Assembly: GCF_011694815.1 (NCBI RefSeq)
Contig: NZ_CP050177.1
Coordinates: 806,001 to 870,000 of the forward strand
Length of the DNA: 64,000 nucleotides
From: Streptomyces liangshanensis
GTDB taxonomy: Bacteria > Actinomycetota > Actinomycetes > Streptomycetales > Streptomycetaceae
Reading direction: 5' to 3'
Both the position numbers and the translations under genes were made by a program. Within the stretch, counting starts at the first letter, position 1; each line of letters opens with the position of its first letter. Shown here piece after piece: positions 26,499 to 35,081 of this stretch. The notes beneath the pieces were generated by a model. It searched no databases and had not been told where the DNA came from. It was given only the letters and a program-made list of their open reading frames with translations.

Positions 26499-26872
26499 GC
26501 CGGCCCCGCCTCAGGCATGTGGCCCTGGTCGTCCAGGACGCCGCTGCCGCCGCCGCCTTCTATCGCGAGACACTCCAGATGGAGGAGTTCCACCAGGACC
26601 CGGACGGCAGTCGGTTCATGACCGACGGCTACATCAACCTGGCGCTCATCCAGCACCGCCTCGACGGCGATGTGCCGACCGGGTTCAACCACTTCGGGTT
26701 CGAGGTGCCGGACGTCGACTCGGTCGCGGACCGGATGACGCAACGCGGCGTCGCCCGGCCCGTGTTGCGCGGCGGCGACCGTCCCTTTGCCGAGTATCGG
26801 GCGATCGACCCGGAAGGAAACTGGTTCGACCTGTCCTCACACGGGTTCCTGCCCCCGGGCACGGCCCCGTGA
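26495..26872 (+). CDS. single-module VOC-family protein
   Basis: A 125-aa glyoxalase/dioxygenase-superfamily protein (RHVALVVQDAAAAAAFYRET, FNHFGFEVPDVDSVADRM, RAIDPEGNWFDLSSHG). Likely metal-site positions are the first His (RHVAL) and the second His (NHFGF). The usual Glu at the end appears as Asp (FDLS). It closes the JAMM-NTF2-VOC operon. The reaction cannot be named. Confidence 0.85.
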   Translation: MSRPRLRHVALVVQDAAAAAAFYRETLQMEEFHQDPDGSRFMTDGYINLALIQHRLDGDVPTGFNHFGFEVPDVDSVADRMTQRGVARPVLRGGDRPFAEYRAIDPEGNWFDLSSHGFLPPGTAP

Positions 26873-26900
26873 CACCACCCGGATTACTTGACAGACCCAA

Positions 26901-26990
26901 TCATTGAGGATTACCTCCAAGCGGATCGTCCTGGAGCGCCCGGGAGACAGTCATCGGTGCCACCCCGGCGTGCCTGGCCACGTCGGCCAT
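26901..26990 (-). pseudogene. fragment of a LacI-family gene (HTH only)
   Basis: From an ATG at 26990 the minus strand reads MADVARHAGVAPMTVSRALQ and stops nine residues later. This is the first helix-turn-helix of a LacI repressor with the rest missing, at the edge of transposase debris. It is probably a gene cut by an insertion or deletion. Confidence 0.7.
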
Positions 26991-27049
26991 CGTCGGCGCC
27001 GGCTCCGCCCCCGATCCGGAGCTTGCGCCGGAGAAGGATTCTTCTGGCT

Positions 27050-27480
27050 CGCCATGGCCGACCGGCCATCGTTTCGCCGACCGCACCAGGGCCCGGCACG
27101 CCGACGTCCACGCGCTGCCGGAAGCCGGGCACAGCCGCCGCTCGGTCCAGCGGCAGCTCGGCGTGACCCGGCGGACCGTCAAGCAGTTCGCCGAGGCCAA
27201 GGCTCCGGAGGAGTCGACCGGTGGAACGAGGGCCGCACCAACGCCTGGAAGCTGTGGGAAGAGATCCTGCCGCTCGGCTACAGGGGCAGCTACCAGCGCG
27301 TCCGCGCCTACCTGCACAAGAAGCGGACTTCCCCACGACCGGTAGTCGCCCGGCCGGATCGACGCGCTCACCCGACACGTCCGCGCTTTCGCCGTCACGC
27401 TGACTGCCCTGGAGCTCGGGCGCGGTTGAAGGCCATGTCAACCGCATCAAAATGATCAAGCGGCAGATGTATGCAACCGA
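27050..27480 (+). mobile_element. decayed ISL3-family transposase remnant
   Basis: Three blocks in shifting frames: RFADRTRARHADVHALPEAG with RRTVKQFAEAKAPEES, then WNEGRTNAWKLWEEILPLGY with YQRVRAYLHKKR, then AVEGHVNRIKMIKRQMYA. The order and motifs follow the middle and end of ISL3-type transposases. Frameshifts and missing DDE-domain segments make it inactive. No clear terminal inverted repeats were found. Confidence 0.75.
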
Positions 27481-27840
27481 TCTGAACTCGCCGAGCTGTG
27501 GGCCGAAGCCGCGAACCGGTCGAAGTGGCGCCAGGACATCACCCGCCTCCGCGACGTCCTCGACCCTCCGATCCCGCCACAAGAGGAAGCCCTGTTCGAG
27601 ATCCGAACGCTTCCTGGCCTTCATCGCCGTCCCACCAGCCTCATCCACTACCGCAGACTCACCAACTGAAACGACGTCTTAGTGGTCGAGCGAGGTGATG
27701 CCCACGGAACCTCTGGTGATGGGCACAGAGGGCGCATGAGAATACGTCACCACCCGGGCCGTCCCCACCAGCCCGGAGCCGGTACGGACCACGCCGGTCG
27801 ACGTGCGCCACGTGGCCGGTGGGGAGGGGCACACCGGGCG
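27481..27840. other. intergenic debris, no intact gene
   Basis: About 360 bp. Up to 27669 one plus-strand frame gives AELWAEAANRSKWRQDITRL and then a stop, which looks like a piece of a broken gene I cannot identify. From 27670 to 27840 nothing is recognisable. Confidence 0.4.
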
Positions 27841-28746
27841 TCACGCCTTGGCGTTGCGACCGTTCCGCTCGACCGGGATCCACAGCTGGGAACCGGTCGC
27901 GGTGCCGGTCTCCACCGGCCGCGTCCGCAGGAGTTCGGGACCTTGCCGGCTCATGTACGGGTTCGAGGGGAACCACTGCGTGAACACGTCCCGCCACAGC
28001 TCCTGGAGAGCGTTCGGGTAGGGCCCGTGGTTGTCGAACACCGCCCAGGCGCCGGCCGGTACGTCGAGCACATCGAGCTCCTCGGCGACCGTCCCGGGGG
28101 CGGTCACCACTCCGATCCAGTGGTCCGCCCCGGCACCCTCCTCCCGGCTGTCGGTCAGGTACACGGCCGCCGACAGGATCCCCGCCGGCTCCTGGCCGGC
28201 CGCCTGCCGGTCGGCCAGCTCCTTCATGCGTGTGACCGCCCGCTCGTCCAGACTCTCCACGTGCGCCGCGGCGACCGCGTTGACCCCGTCGTGCACGAGA
28301 GGGACCCGGGCCTTGCTGCCGACGACCCGGAACGGGTCCTTCTCCACGATCCGGTACCGCATGGCCGTAGCGCCTTCCACGACGACGCGGAAGGACATGC
28401 GCGGCTGAGCGGTGAGCACCGCACCGGTGCGTCGGGCCTCGCCCGGCCCGACGCCGTGCACCGACCGGAACGCCCGGGCGAACGCCTCGCCCGAGCCGTA
28501 CCCGTACCGGACCGCGATGTCGAGCAGGGTCGGTTCACCGGCCAGGACCTCGGCCCCGGCGAGCGTCATCCGCCGGCGGCGCACGTAGACCGGGACCGGC
28601 ATTCCGGCGAGCGCCGAGAACAGCCGGCGGAAGTGGTACTCCGACACCGCGGCGACGCGGGCCACCTCGGCGATGTCGACCTCCCGGCCGAGGCAGGCCT
28701 CCAGGTGGTCCAGCGCCTGATTCAGCCGCTCCAGCACGCGCATCAT
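27841..28746 (-). CDS. AraC-family regulator with GyrI-like effector domain
   Basis: A 301-aa regulator of the Rob/GyrI type. Residues 5-105 form the AraC double helix-turn-helix (EVDIAEVARVAAVSEYHFRR, LLDIAVRYGYGSGEAFARAF). Residues 125-290 form a SOUL/GyrI-like ligand pocket (AVFDNHGPYPNALQELWRDV, WFPSNPY). Such proteins sense aromatic or cationic drugs and control efflux or modifying enzymes. There are two tandem ATG codons (28746, 28743); GGAGG abuts the first, so the second is likelier. It is divergent from the serine hydrolase gene, its probable target. Confidence 0.9.
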   Translation of the reverse strand: MMRVLERLNQALDHLEACLGREVDIAEVARVAAVSEYHFRRLFSALAGMPVPVYVRRRRMTLAGAEVLAGEPTLLDIAVRYGYGSGEAFARAFRSVHGVGPGEARRTGAVLTAQPRMSFRVVVEGATAMRYRIVEKDPFRVVGSKARVPLVHDGVNAVAAAHVESLDERAVTRMKELADRQAAGQEPAGILSAAVYLTDSREEGAGADHWIGVVTAPGTVAEELDVLDVPAGAWAVFDNHGPYPNALQELWRDVFTQWFPSNPYMSRQGPELLRTRPVETGTATGSQLWIPVERNGRNAKA

Positions 28747-28877
28747 CCTCCGTGGTCGTGGGCGCCGCGGTCGCGGAGCCTTCGTGCAGCAAAGGGGATT
28801 CCTCCCGCGCCGGCCCGACAGAACCGGCGCGGGAACGGCCGGGTGGGAAGCCGCGGCGTCACGTGAGGCTTGCGGCC

Positions 28878-29993
28878 ATGACTGATGTTAAAGGGCTGTG
28901 CCGGCCGCGGTTCTCCGCGGTCCGCGAGGCGTTCGGAGCGTTGCTCGCCAAGGACGACGTGGGCGCCTCGGTCGCTGTCCACCTCGGCGGCGAGCCGGTG
29001 GTGGACCTCTGGGGCGGGTACGCCGACGCGGACCGTTCCGTCCCCTGGGACCGCGACACCCTCACCGCCGTGAACTCGACGACCAAGAACATGACCGCCC
29101 TCTGCGCGCTGATCCTTGCCGACCGGGGCCGCCTCGACCTGTCCGCGCCGATCGCCGCGTACTGGCCCGAGTTCGCCGCCGCCGGCAAGGAGAACGTACT
29201 GGTACGGCACGCGCTGTCGCACACCGCGGGACTGCCGGACCTGGCCGGGCCGATCGCGGTGGAGGAGCTCTACGACTGGGAGGGCGTGACGGCGGGGCTG
29301 GCCGCGCAGGCCACCGAATGGGAGCCGGGGACCGCCGCCGGCTACCACGCGCTCACCTTCGGGTTCCTGGTCGGTGAGATCGTCCGCCGCGTCACCGGCC
29401 GTGGCATCGGCGAGTTCTTCGCCGAGGAAGTGGCCCAACCGCTGCGGGCGGACTTCCACTTCGGGCTCTCCGAGGAGCACGACCACCGCGTCGCACCGCT
29501 CATCCCGCCGCCGTCGCTGACCGACGCGTACGCCTCCAGCGCACCGCCGGCAGCGGACGGCACCCGCCGCGAGTCGACGAGTCCCGCGGTGCGGGTCAGG
29601 GACGCCAACTCCCTGGCGTGGCGCCGTGCGCGGCTTCCCGCGGTGAACGGCTTCGGCAACGCCAGGTCCGTCGCCCTCGTCCACTCGGTCCTGGCGAACC
29701 ACGGGTCGGCCGGCGGAGTACGACTGCTGTCCCCCCGGGGCTGTGAGCCCGCGTGGCAGGAGGAGTTCCGCGGTAACGACCGCGTACTACGGACGCCGAT
29801 GGCCTGGACCGCGGGCTTCGGCAAGTTCGGCAACAGCTTCGGCTGGGGCGGCTGGGGCGGCTCGCTGGTCGTGAGCGACCCCGACTCGCACCTGACGGTG
29901 GCGTACGTCATGAACCAGATGGTGGACCGCGGCCGGGAGGAGGACAACCGGGGCATGGAAATCCTCCTGGCCGCGTACGACGGACTGCGGTGA
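28878..29993 (+). CDS. serine hydrolase of the class C beta-lactamase/EstB family
   Basis: A 371-aa protein without a signal peptide, hence probably a cytoplasmic esterase rather than a beta-lactamase. The catalytic S67-T-T-K70 (AVNSTTKNMTAL) and a Tyr in AAGYHALTFGF stand at the SxxK and YxN positions, with WGGWGGS near the C-terminus as the third motif region. The ATG at 28878 starts the family-typical sequence; the frame upstream overlaps the divergent regulator's leader. Confidence 0.88.
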   Translation: MTDVKGLCRPRFSAVREAFGALLAKDDVGASVAVHLGGEPVVDLWGGYADADRSVPWDRDTLTAVNSTTKNMTALCALILADRGRLDLSAPIAAYWPEFAAAGKENVLVRHALSHTAGLPDLAGPIAVEELYDWEGVTAGLAAQATEWEPGTAAGYHALTFGFLVGEIVRRVTGRGIGEFFAEEVAQPLRADFHFGLSEEHDHRVAPLIPPPSLTDAYASSAPPAADGTRRESTSPAVRVRDANSLAWRRARLPAVNGFGNARSVALVHSVLANHGSAGGVRLLSPRGCEPAWQEEFRGNDRVLRTPMAWTAGFGKFGNSFGWGGWGGSLVVSDPDSHLTVAYVMNQMVDRGREEDNRGMEILLAAYDGLR

Positions 29994-30071
29994 CCACCAG
30001 GCGGGGGGGGCACGTCCCCACTGCGCAGAGAGCGTGGTGGCGCCCCGCTACCTCGGCCCGCATTGTCTGCT

Positions 30072-30305
30072 TCACGACGTAGCGATGTCGAGCTCGGCAA
30101 CGATCCGAGGTAGTACGGCGCTGGCAACCTGTTCCTTCGCGAGGTTCTCCGTAACGGCCGCCAGCTTCTGCTTCACTGCGCTGTACTTGTCCGCCAGCTC
30201 TTGCATGGCAGCCGGCGTGGTGTTCTGCGCCTTCACGCGGGCTTGGAACTCATCGACGAGGGCGGGGAGCGGACGTGTCGGGCCTGACCAACCATCAGGC
30301 CCCAC
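30072..30305 (-). CDS. small helical protein or gene fragment of lower GC
   Basis: A 77-aa frame that reads as one amphipathic helical protein (VDEFQARVKAQ, KYSAVKQKLAAVTENLA, VLPRIVAELDIATS). It has less G/C at third positions than the neighbours (codons such as GAT, TTG, GCA), suggesting foreign origin. No good ribosome binding site precedes the start, so it may be the C-terminal end of a lost gene. Function unknown. Confidence 0.4.
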   Translation of the reverse strand: MGPDGWSGPTRPLPALVDEFQARVKAQNTTPAAMQELADKYSAVKQKLAAVTENLAKEQVASAVLPRIVAELDIATS

Positions 30306-30704
30306 TCCCGGGACCCCGGCGCCCTCATGCCCTCGCCCTCAGGGCTGCCCCCTCACCGGATTGCGTTCATAGAGTTCGCGGACTCGACGCGACGTGCGCC
30401 ACGACGCCTCTCCGCTTCCCTGCCCCCGGCTTGACCTGCCCTTTTGCGCCGTCATGGATGGCCAGGACAGTGCCGGCCGCAACCGATGGGCGACATGTAA
30501 CGACGGCAAGTGGGCGGAAAAGTGTGACCGGGCCGTGTCGCGCGGCCGCGAAGTGGCGCTACGGTCCCGGCCGACGGTCCTCGTGAGAGCCGCCGTCACC
30601 ATGGCCGGCACCGCGCACCGTGCCCCATGCGCCTCGTACCCCCACGTCCATCGCGCCGACGGGCCCCACCCGGCCCGGCGCTTCCGATCCTGATCGGAGA
30701 GCAC
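30306..30704. other. intergenic region
   Basis: About 400 bp between the small low-GC frame and the secreted esterase. No coherent coding signal on either strand. The esterase promoter is probably in the AT-richer stretch around 30490-30530. Confidence 0.5.
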
Positions 30705-31643
30705 ATGTCCCGCTGTGCCCGGCTGCTCATGAACACCGCAGCCGTCGTCCTCCTGAGTGTGGCCGCCCTCTCCCCCACCTCCTCGGCCAACGCGGCCGCT
30801 TCGGCGGCCGGTTGCGCCGGCCCCAACTCCCAGATACCGCCTGGGAAGACCACCAGCCGGACCCTCACCGTCGGAGGCATCCAGCGGACCTACCGGGTCC
30901 ACGTTCCCGCGACGTACACCGGGATCAATCCCCGTTCGCTCGTCCTCTCCTTCCACGGTCACGGTCGCACCGCCGCCTTCCAGGAGAGCCTGACGCAGCT
31001 GTCCGCGGTCAACGCCCTCGTCGTCTATCCGCAGGGTGTCACCGGCACCGACGGCGAGAGCGCCTGGCAGGGCGCTCCCTACTCCGCCCCGGGTGTGGAC
31101 GACATCGCGTTCACCAAGGCGCTGATCACGCGGTTGCAGAGCGACCTGTGCGTCGACCCCCGCAAGGTCTTCGCCTCGGGGAAGTCCAACGGCGGGGGGT
31201 TCGCGGCCCTCGTCGGCTGCCGTCTCGCCGACCGGGTGGCCGCGGTGGCCACGGTCGCGGCCGCCTTCTATCCGCAGGGCGGCACGTGCAAGCCGCAGCG
31301 CCCCGTCGCGGTGCTGTCCTTCCACGGACAGGCCGACGACACCATCCCGTACAACGGGGACACCTCGAAGGGCCTGCCCTCCCTCCCCTCGTGGCTGGCG
31401 GCCTGGGCGCAACGCGACAGCTGTGCGGCGACTCCGCGGACTTCCCGGATCAAGCCGAACGTCGTCCACCAGGTGTGGTCGTCGTGCGCCGGCGGCAGCA
31501 CGGTGGAGCACTACCGCATCGAGGACGGCGGACACGTGTGGCCGGCGACAACTCCGAACGGCGACACGGCCACCCCGACCACCATCGACGCGACGCCTCT
31601 CGTCTGGGACTTCTTCCTCGCCCATCCGATGCCGGCCACGTAG
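30705..31643 (+). CDS. secreted PHB-depolymerase/feruloyl-esterase-like enzyme (LpqC type)
   Basis: A 312-aa extracellular esterase. Residues 1-32 are a signal peptide ending SANAAA. Catalytic residues: Ser161 in ASGKSNGGG, Asp near 211 in GQADDTIPYN and His277 in DGGHVWP. SFHGHGR at 82-88 forms the oxyanion hole. Members hydrolyse poly(3-hydroxybutyrate), feruloyl-sugar or acetyl esters. With no carbohydrate-binding module the substrate stays open. The start at 30705 has GGAGA upstream. Confidence 0.88.
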   Translation: MSRCARLLMNTAAVVLLSVAALSPTSSANAAASAAGCAGPNSQIPPGKTTSRTLTVGGIQRTYRVHVPATYTGINPRSLVLSFHGHGRTAAFQESLTQLSAVNALVVYPQGVTGTDGESAWQGAPYSAPGVDDIAFTKALITRLQSDLCVDPRKVFASGKSNGGGFAALVGCRLADRVAAVATVAAAFYPQGGTCKPQRPVAVLSFHGQADDTIPYNGDTSKGLPSLPSWLAAWAQRDSCAATPRTSRIKPNVVHQVWSSCAGGSTVEHYRIEDGGHVWPATTPNGDTATPTTIDATPLVWDFFLAHPMPAT

Positions 31644-31794
31644 GCGCCTGACGAGCGGCCGTCACCGACGTTCCCTACGCCGGGGACGGCCGCGCGTGCC
31701 CGCGGGACGAGTCCCGCCGTTGTCGAACACGGCGGGATGCCTGCCGCGCGGCTTCCGTCTGCGTATCGTCGGGGCAACCGGAACGGCCGGGCCC

Positions 31795-32316
31795 TCAATG
31801 TCCCAGGGCCGCCTTCGCCGCCACCAGGACCAGCCCCAGAATCAGATTGCCCATGCCCTCGATGCCCGCCTGAGTGCGCGACGCCCCGGCATGCAGTGCC
31901 CCGACGAAGGCCCAGGCAACCAACTGCGCGATGGCCACGGCCAGTCCGAGCCATCCCGCCCCGTCCACCCCCAGCCCCAGGAGGGGACTCACCACCACGG
32001 CCACCGCGGGCAGCACGGCCGCCTCGACGATGGGCCACTCGTGCCGTCCGACCGCCCGGACGTCGGACCACCCGATGCGCCGGCCGACCACGCGTTCACC
32101 GGCCAGCTGCGCGTACACATGGGCGGCCCAGAAGACCACTCCGGTCACCAGGAGCAGCGCCATCACCTGGAGCCGCGGGAAGTCGCCGACCGTACTGGCC
32201 GTGGCGACCACGGAGGCGGCGAGGAGCGAGCCGTAGAGGGCGCCCGCGAAGTCCGTGCGTACCGCCGGCTCACCCTCCGGGCCGGACCTCCGCCGACGGG
32301 GAAGAAGGCTGTTCAC
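31795..32316 (-). CDS. integral membrane protein of unknown function
   Basis: A 173-aa protein with four to five hydrophobic segments (ALYGSLLAASVVATA, VMALLLVTGVVFWAAHVYA, VEAAVLPAVAVVVSPLLGLG, LVAWAFVGALHAG, LILGLVLVAAKAALG) after a basic N-terminus, which fits a cytoplasmic start. A small family seen in actinobacteria. No motif suggests a function. Convergent with the esterase gene. Confidence 0.75.
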   Translation of the reverse strand: MNSLLPRRRRSGPEGEPAVRTDFAGALYGSLLAASVVATASTVGDFPRLQVMALLLVTGVVFWAAHVYAQLAGERVVGRRIGWSDVRAVGRHEWPIVEAAVLPAVAVVVSPLLGLGVDGAGWLGLAVAIAQLVAWAFVGALHAGASRTQAGIEGMGNLILGLVLVAAKAALGH

Positions 32317-32445
32317 CAGCCCAACCTACAGACCCGGCGCGCCCCGGCCACTCCTCCGGCAAGTGTGTCCTCTTCCGACCTGCCGGGCGCTACCGCTGAA
32401 CCGTGTCGGGCACCGATTCCGCCCCCACCCCGTCAGGGACCCCCG

Positions 32446-33522
32446 TCAGGGGCGGATCTCGTACACGCGGTTTGTCATCGACTCCGTGGCGAGCCGCCAG
32501 GAGCGCAGACCCGCCTCCGCCGCGATCTCCCGCAGCGCCGCCTCTCCGGGGTGGTTGCCGAGGGCCTGCGGGCCGTGCTGGGCAACCGCGCCCGGGAGGC
32601 AGAGCGTCGCGGACGTGGCCGCGAAGGCGCGGCCGATCGGGCCGACCAACTCGGACGGCTCGGCGGAGGCGTTGGGTTCGACCGCGAGTACGGTGCCGTC
32701 CTCGGCCAGGGTTTCACGGGAGCGGCGGAACGCGGCCCCGGGATCCCCGAGGTCGTGGAGGCAGTCGAAGAACGCGACGAGGTCGTACCCGGAGCCGGGG
32801 AACTCGGCGGCCGGAGCGACGTCGAACATGACCCGGTCACGCAGCCCTTGCTTCTCGGCCTCGCGCCGGGCGGCTCCGATCGAGTGTGCGTGGTAGTCGA
32901 ACCCGTGGAACCGGCTGTTCGGGAAGGCCTGGGCCATGAGCAGGGTCGAGACGCCGAATCCGCAGCCGACGTCCGCGACCCGTGCGCCCCGCTCCAGCTT
33001 GGCCACAACACCGTCCAGGGCCGGAAGCCACTCCTGGGTCAGCATGCCCACGTAGCCGGGGCGGAAGAAGTCCGCCGTGCCCTCGTACAGTTCGGGACCG
33101 TGTTCGTCCCAGCCCACGCCCTCGCCGGTACGGTAAGCCCGCATCAAGTCGTCCTCGACCGCGTACAGGGGCTTGAGCATCCTGAACGCGCCGACGAAGT
33201 AGGTCGGCGCCGACGGATCGGCCAGCACCGCCGCATGCTCGTCCGGCAGGACGTAGGTGTCGGCGGCGGGGTCGCGTCGCACGTACTCGCCGGCCACCTG
33301 GACGGCCAGCCACTCCCTCACGTAACGCTCGGCGAGCCCGGTCCGTTCGGCCAACTGCCCCGAGGTGAGAGCCCCAGCGCCGGCCATGGCCTCGTACAGG
33401 CCGAGCCGCGCCCCGATCGACGTGGCCAACGCCGCGAACGCGGCCGCACCGTCCCCCGCCACCCGCTCCAGGAACTCCCTCACCTGGTCCTGATCCAGCT
33501 CACCCGTGGGAGTCGCCATCAT
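32446..33522 (-). CDS. class I SAM-dependent methyltransferase with N-terminal winged-helix domain
   Basis: A 358-aa protein. Residues 20-95 form a winged-helix dimerisation domain (ARLGLYEAMAGAGALTSGQL, LAERYVREWLAVQVAGEYV), as in O-methyltransferase-like proteins. The catalytic Rossmann domain carries motif I (VADVGCGFGVSTL), an acidic residue after strand 2 (FHGFDYHA) and DLVAFFDCLHDLG. The acceptor is unknown. The tandem ATGs at 33522/33519 have GGAAGG about nine bases upstream. The upstream region holds a cluster of GTAC-rich palindromes. Confidence 0.88.
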   Translation of the reverse strand: MMATPTGELDQDQVREFLERVAGDGAAAFAALATSIGARLGLYEAMAGAGALTSGQLAERTGLAERYVREWLAVQVAGEYVRRDPAADTYVLPDEHAAVLADPSAPTYFVGAFRMLKPLYAVEDDLMRAYRTGEGVGWDEHGPELYEGTADFFRPGYVGMLTQEWLPALDGVVAKLERGARVADVGCGFGVSTLLMAQAFPNSRFHGFDYHAHSIGAARREAEKQGLRDRVMFDVAPAAEFPGSGYDLVAFFDCLHDLGDPGAAFRRSRETLAEDGTVLAVEPNASAEPSELVGPIGRAFAATSATLCLPGAVAQHGPQALGNHPGEAALREIAAEAGLRSWRLATESMTNRVYEIRP

Positions 33523-33595
33523 CCCCGCCACCCTTCCTGCGGTCCGTCGCGTGTTTCCGCGCGGGGAAAGTCCTCACACTCGCATCACCACTAAT

Positions 33596-33640
33596 CGTAC
33601 AAAAGTACGCAGTACTTGTATGGTACATATACGTACGTAC
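33596..33640. promoter_or_regulatory. GTAC-rich palindrome cluster upstream of the methyltransferase
   Basis: A markedly AT-rich stretch. At its centre is the perfect inverted repeat AAGTAC-GCA-GTACTT (33603-33617), flanked by further GTAC-containing arms and ending in ACGTACGTAC. It lies about 80 bp before the methyltransferase start on the minus strand and looks like an operator or promoter for a dimeric regulator. Confidence 0.55.
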
Positions 33641-33729
33641 GGGCCCCGCGCCGGCACGACCTCCGCCCCAGGAACGACGGAAAGGCGGTACCGGATTGCT
33701 CCGATACCGCCTACGACCCGCGTAAACGC

Positions 33730-33806
<77 letters not shown>

Positions 33807-33912
33807 ATGGATCCCGGGTCACCGGGGCGAACCCCGCGTGACCACGTAGGAGAACATTACCGCACTTCGTGGGGCGTCGGGACGTAGGTGGTCCGGGGCG
33901 GACAATGGGGGA

Positions 33913-34413
33913 ATGACGGAGAACCCGCGGGACCGCGACGGCGAGGGGCGGGCGCGCAACGCGCGGCCGCGCGACGGGTTGGGGCGGCCGCTGCCCTACG
34001 GGGCGACGGGGGTGGAGCGGCAGCCGGAAGGCGTGGTGCGTACGCCCGCGGAGACCGTACGGGAAGCGCAGGCGCTGCTCGACGCGGGGAAGCCGTTCCA
34101 CGCGCACGAGGTGTTCGAGGACGCGTGGAAGTCCGGTCCCGAGGAGGAGCGGGCGCTGTGGCGGGGCATGGCGCAGCTGGCGGTGGGGCTGACCCACGCC
34201 GCCCGCGGCAACACGGCCGGCGGGGCGCGCCTCCTGCTGCGCGGGGCCGGCGGCATCGCGCCGTACCGCGACCCGCACGGCCTCGACATCGGCGGACTGG
34301 TCGCGTGGGCGCGGGAGTTGGCGGCGCGGGTCGACGCTTCGGAGGATACGGCGGACGGGGGTACGACGGTCCGGGGTGTCGACGCCGCTCGTGAGGCTCC
34401 TCGGCTGAGCTGA
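33913..34413 (+). CDS. DUF309-domain protein
   Basis: A 166-aa protein whose middle (residues about 45-110) carries the DUF309 signature: FHAHEVFEDAWKSGP followed by LWRGMAQLAVGLTHAARGN. The family is a small helical bundle with conserved His/Glu, function unknown, found widely in actinobacteria. The charged N-terminal 40 residues look disordered. The gene starts about 107 bp beyond the tRNA on the opposite strand and converges on lutC. Confidence 0.88.
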   Translation: MTENPRDRDGEGRARNARPRDGLGRPLPYGATGVERQPEGVVRTPAETVREAQALLDAGKPFHAHEVFEDAWKSGPEEERALWRGMAQLAVGLTHAARGNTAGGARLLLRGAGGIAPYRDPHGLDIGGLVAWARELAARVDASEDTADGGTTVRGVDAAREAPRLS

Positions 34414-34451
34414 GCTGACCTGAGCTGATCCGCACCCGCCGCCCCGCGCGA

Positions 34452-35081
34452 TCAGCCCTCCACCAGGACCACTTCCAGCGTGCGCGGCCCGTGCACGCCC
34501 TCCACGCGGTCCAGTTCGATGTCGCTCGTGGCCGACGGGCCCGAGATCCACGTCAGGGGGCGGGTCGGGTCGAGCCGCGGCATCGCCTGCGGTACGGATC
34601 CCACCACCTGGTCGGCGACCCGCACGACGCAGATGTGGTGATCGGGTACGAGGGTGACACGCCGGCGCCCCTGGTCGGGTGAGCCGTCGAGGACGAGCGT
34701 GCCGGTCTCCGCGACGGCGAGCGCGCACCCCGTGACCACGCTGTCCACGAGGTCCAGCTCCCGGGCGGTGGAGTCCGGGTTGTCCTCGATCCGGGTGATG
34801 CCGGGGCCCAGCGCGGCCAGCCACGCGGGCGGCACGCCCGGCGGCGCGAGGACGGTGGCCGAGCCGCGGTCGGCCAGCAGGGACGCGATCAGGCCGGGGA
34901 GTCCCTTCTCGTCGGTACGGTGGACCAGCGCGCGGTAGTCGGCGAGGTTCTCCGCCAGCAGCTCCACGATCCGCTCCGGCGCGGTGTGCGTGGTGCGGTA
35001 GTCCCGGGTGGCCGGGGGCGCGTCGGGGGCGTCCGCCACCGCGGCGCGTACCCGCGCGAGGATCTCTTCCCTGGCGCTCAT
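34452..35081 (-). CDS. lutC: lactate utilization protein C (LUD domain)
   Basis: A 209-aa LutC/YkgG protein (REEILARVRAAVADAP, CALAVAETGTLVLDGSPDQG, GPSATSDIELDRVEGVHGPR). It forms the third part of the iron-sulfur L-lactate oxidising complex that turns L-lactate into pyruvate. Its ATG overlaps the lutB stop by 4 bp, and it is the last gene of lutABC. Confidence 0.95.
   Translation of the reverse strand: MSAREEILARVRAAVADAPDAPPATRDYRTTHTAPERIVELLAENLADYRALVHRTDEKGLPGLIASLLADRGSATVLAPPGVPPAWLAALGPGITRIEDNPDSTARELDLVDSVVTGCALAVAETGTLVLDGSPDQGRRRVTLVPDHHICVVRVADQVVGSVPQAMPRLDPTRPLTWISGPSATSDIELDRVEGVHGPRTLEVVLVEG

Noticed and set aside
28878..29993. Class C beta-lactamase conferring resistance
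   Set aside because: No signal peptide, and the YxN motif is not kept; the EstB-type esterase reading is better.
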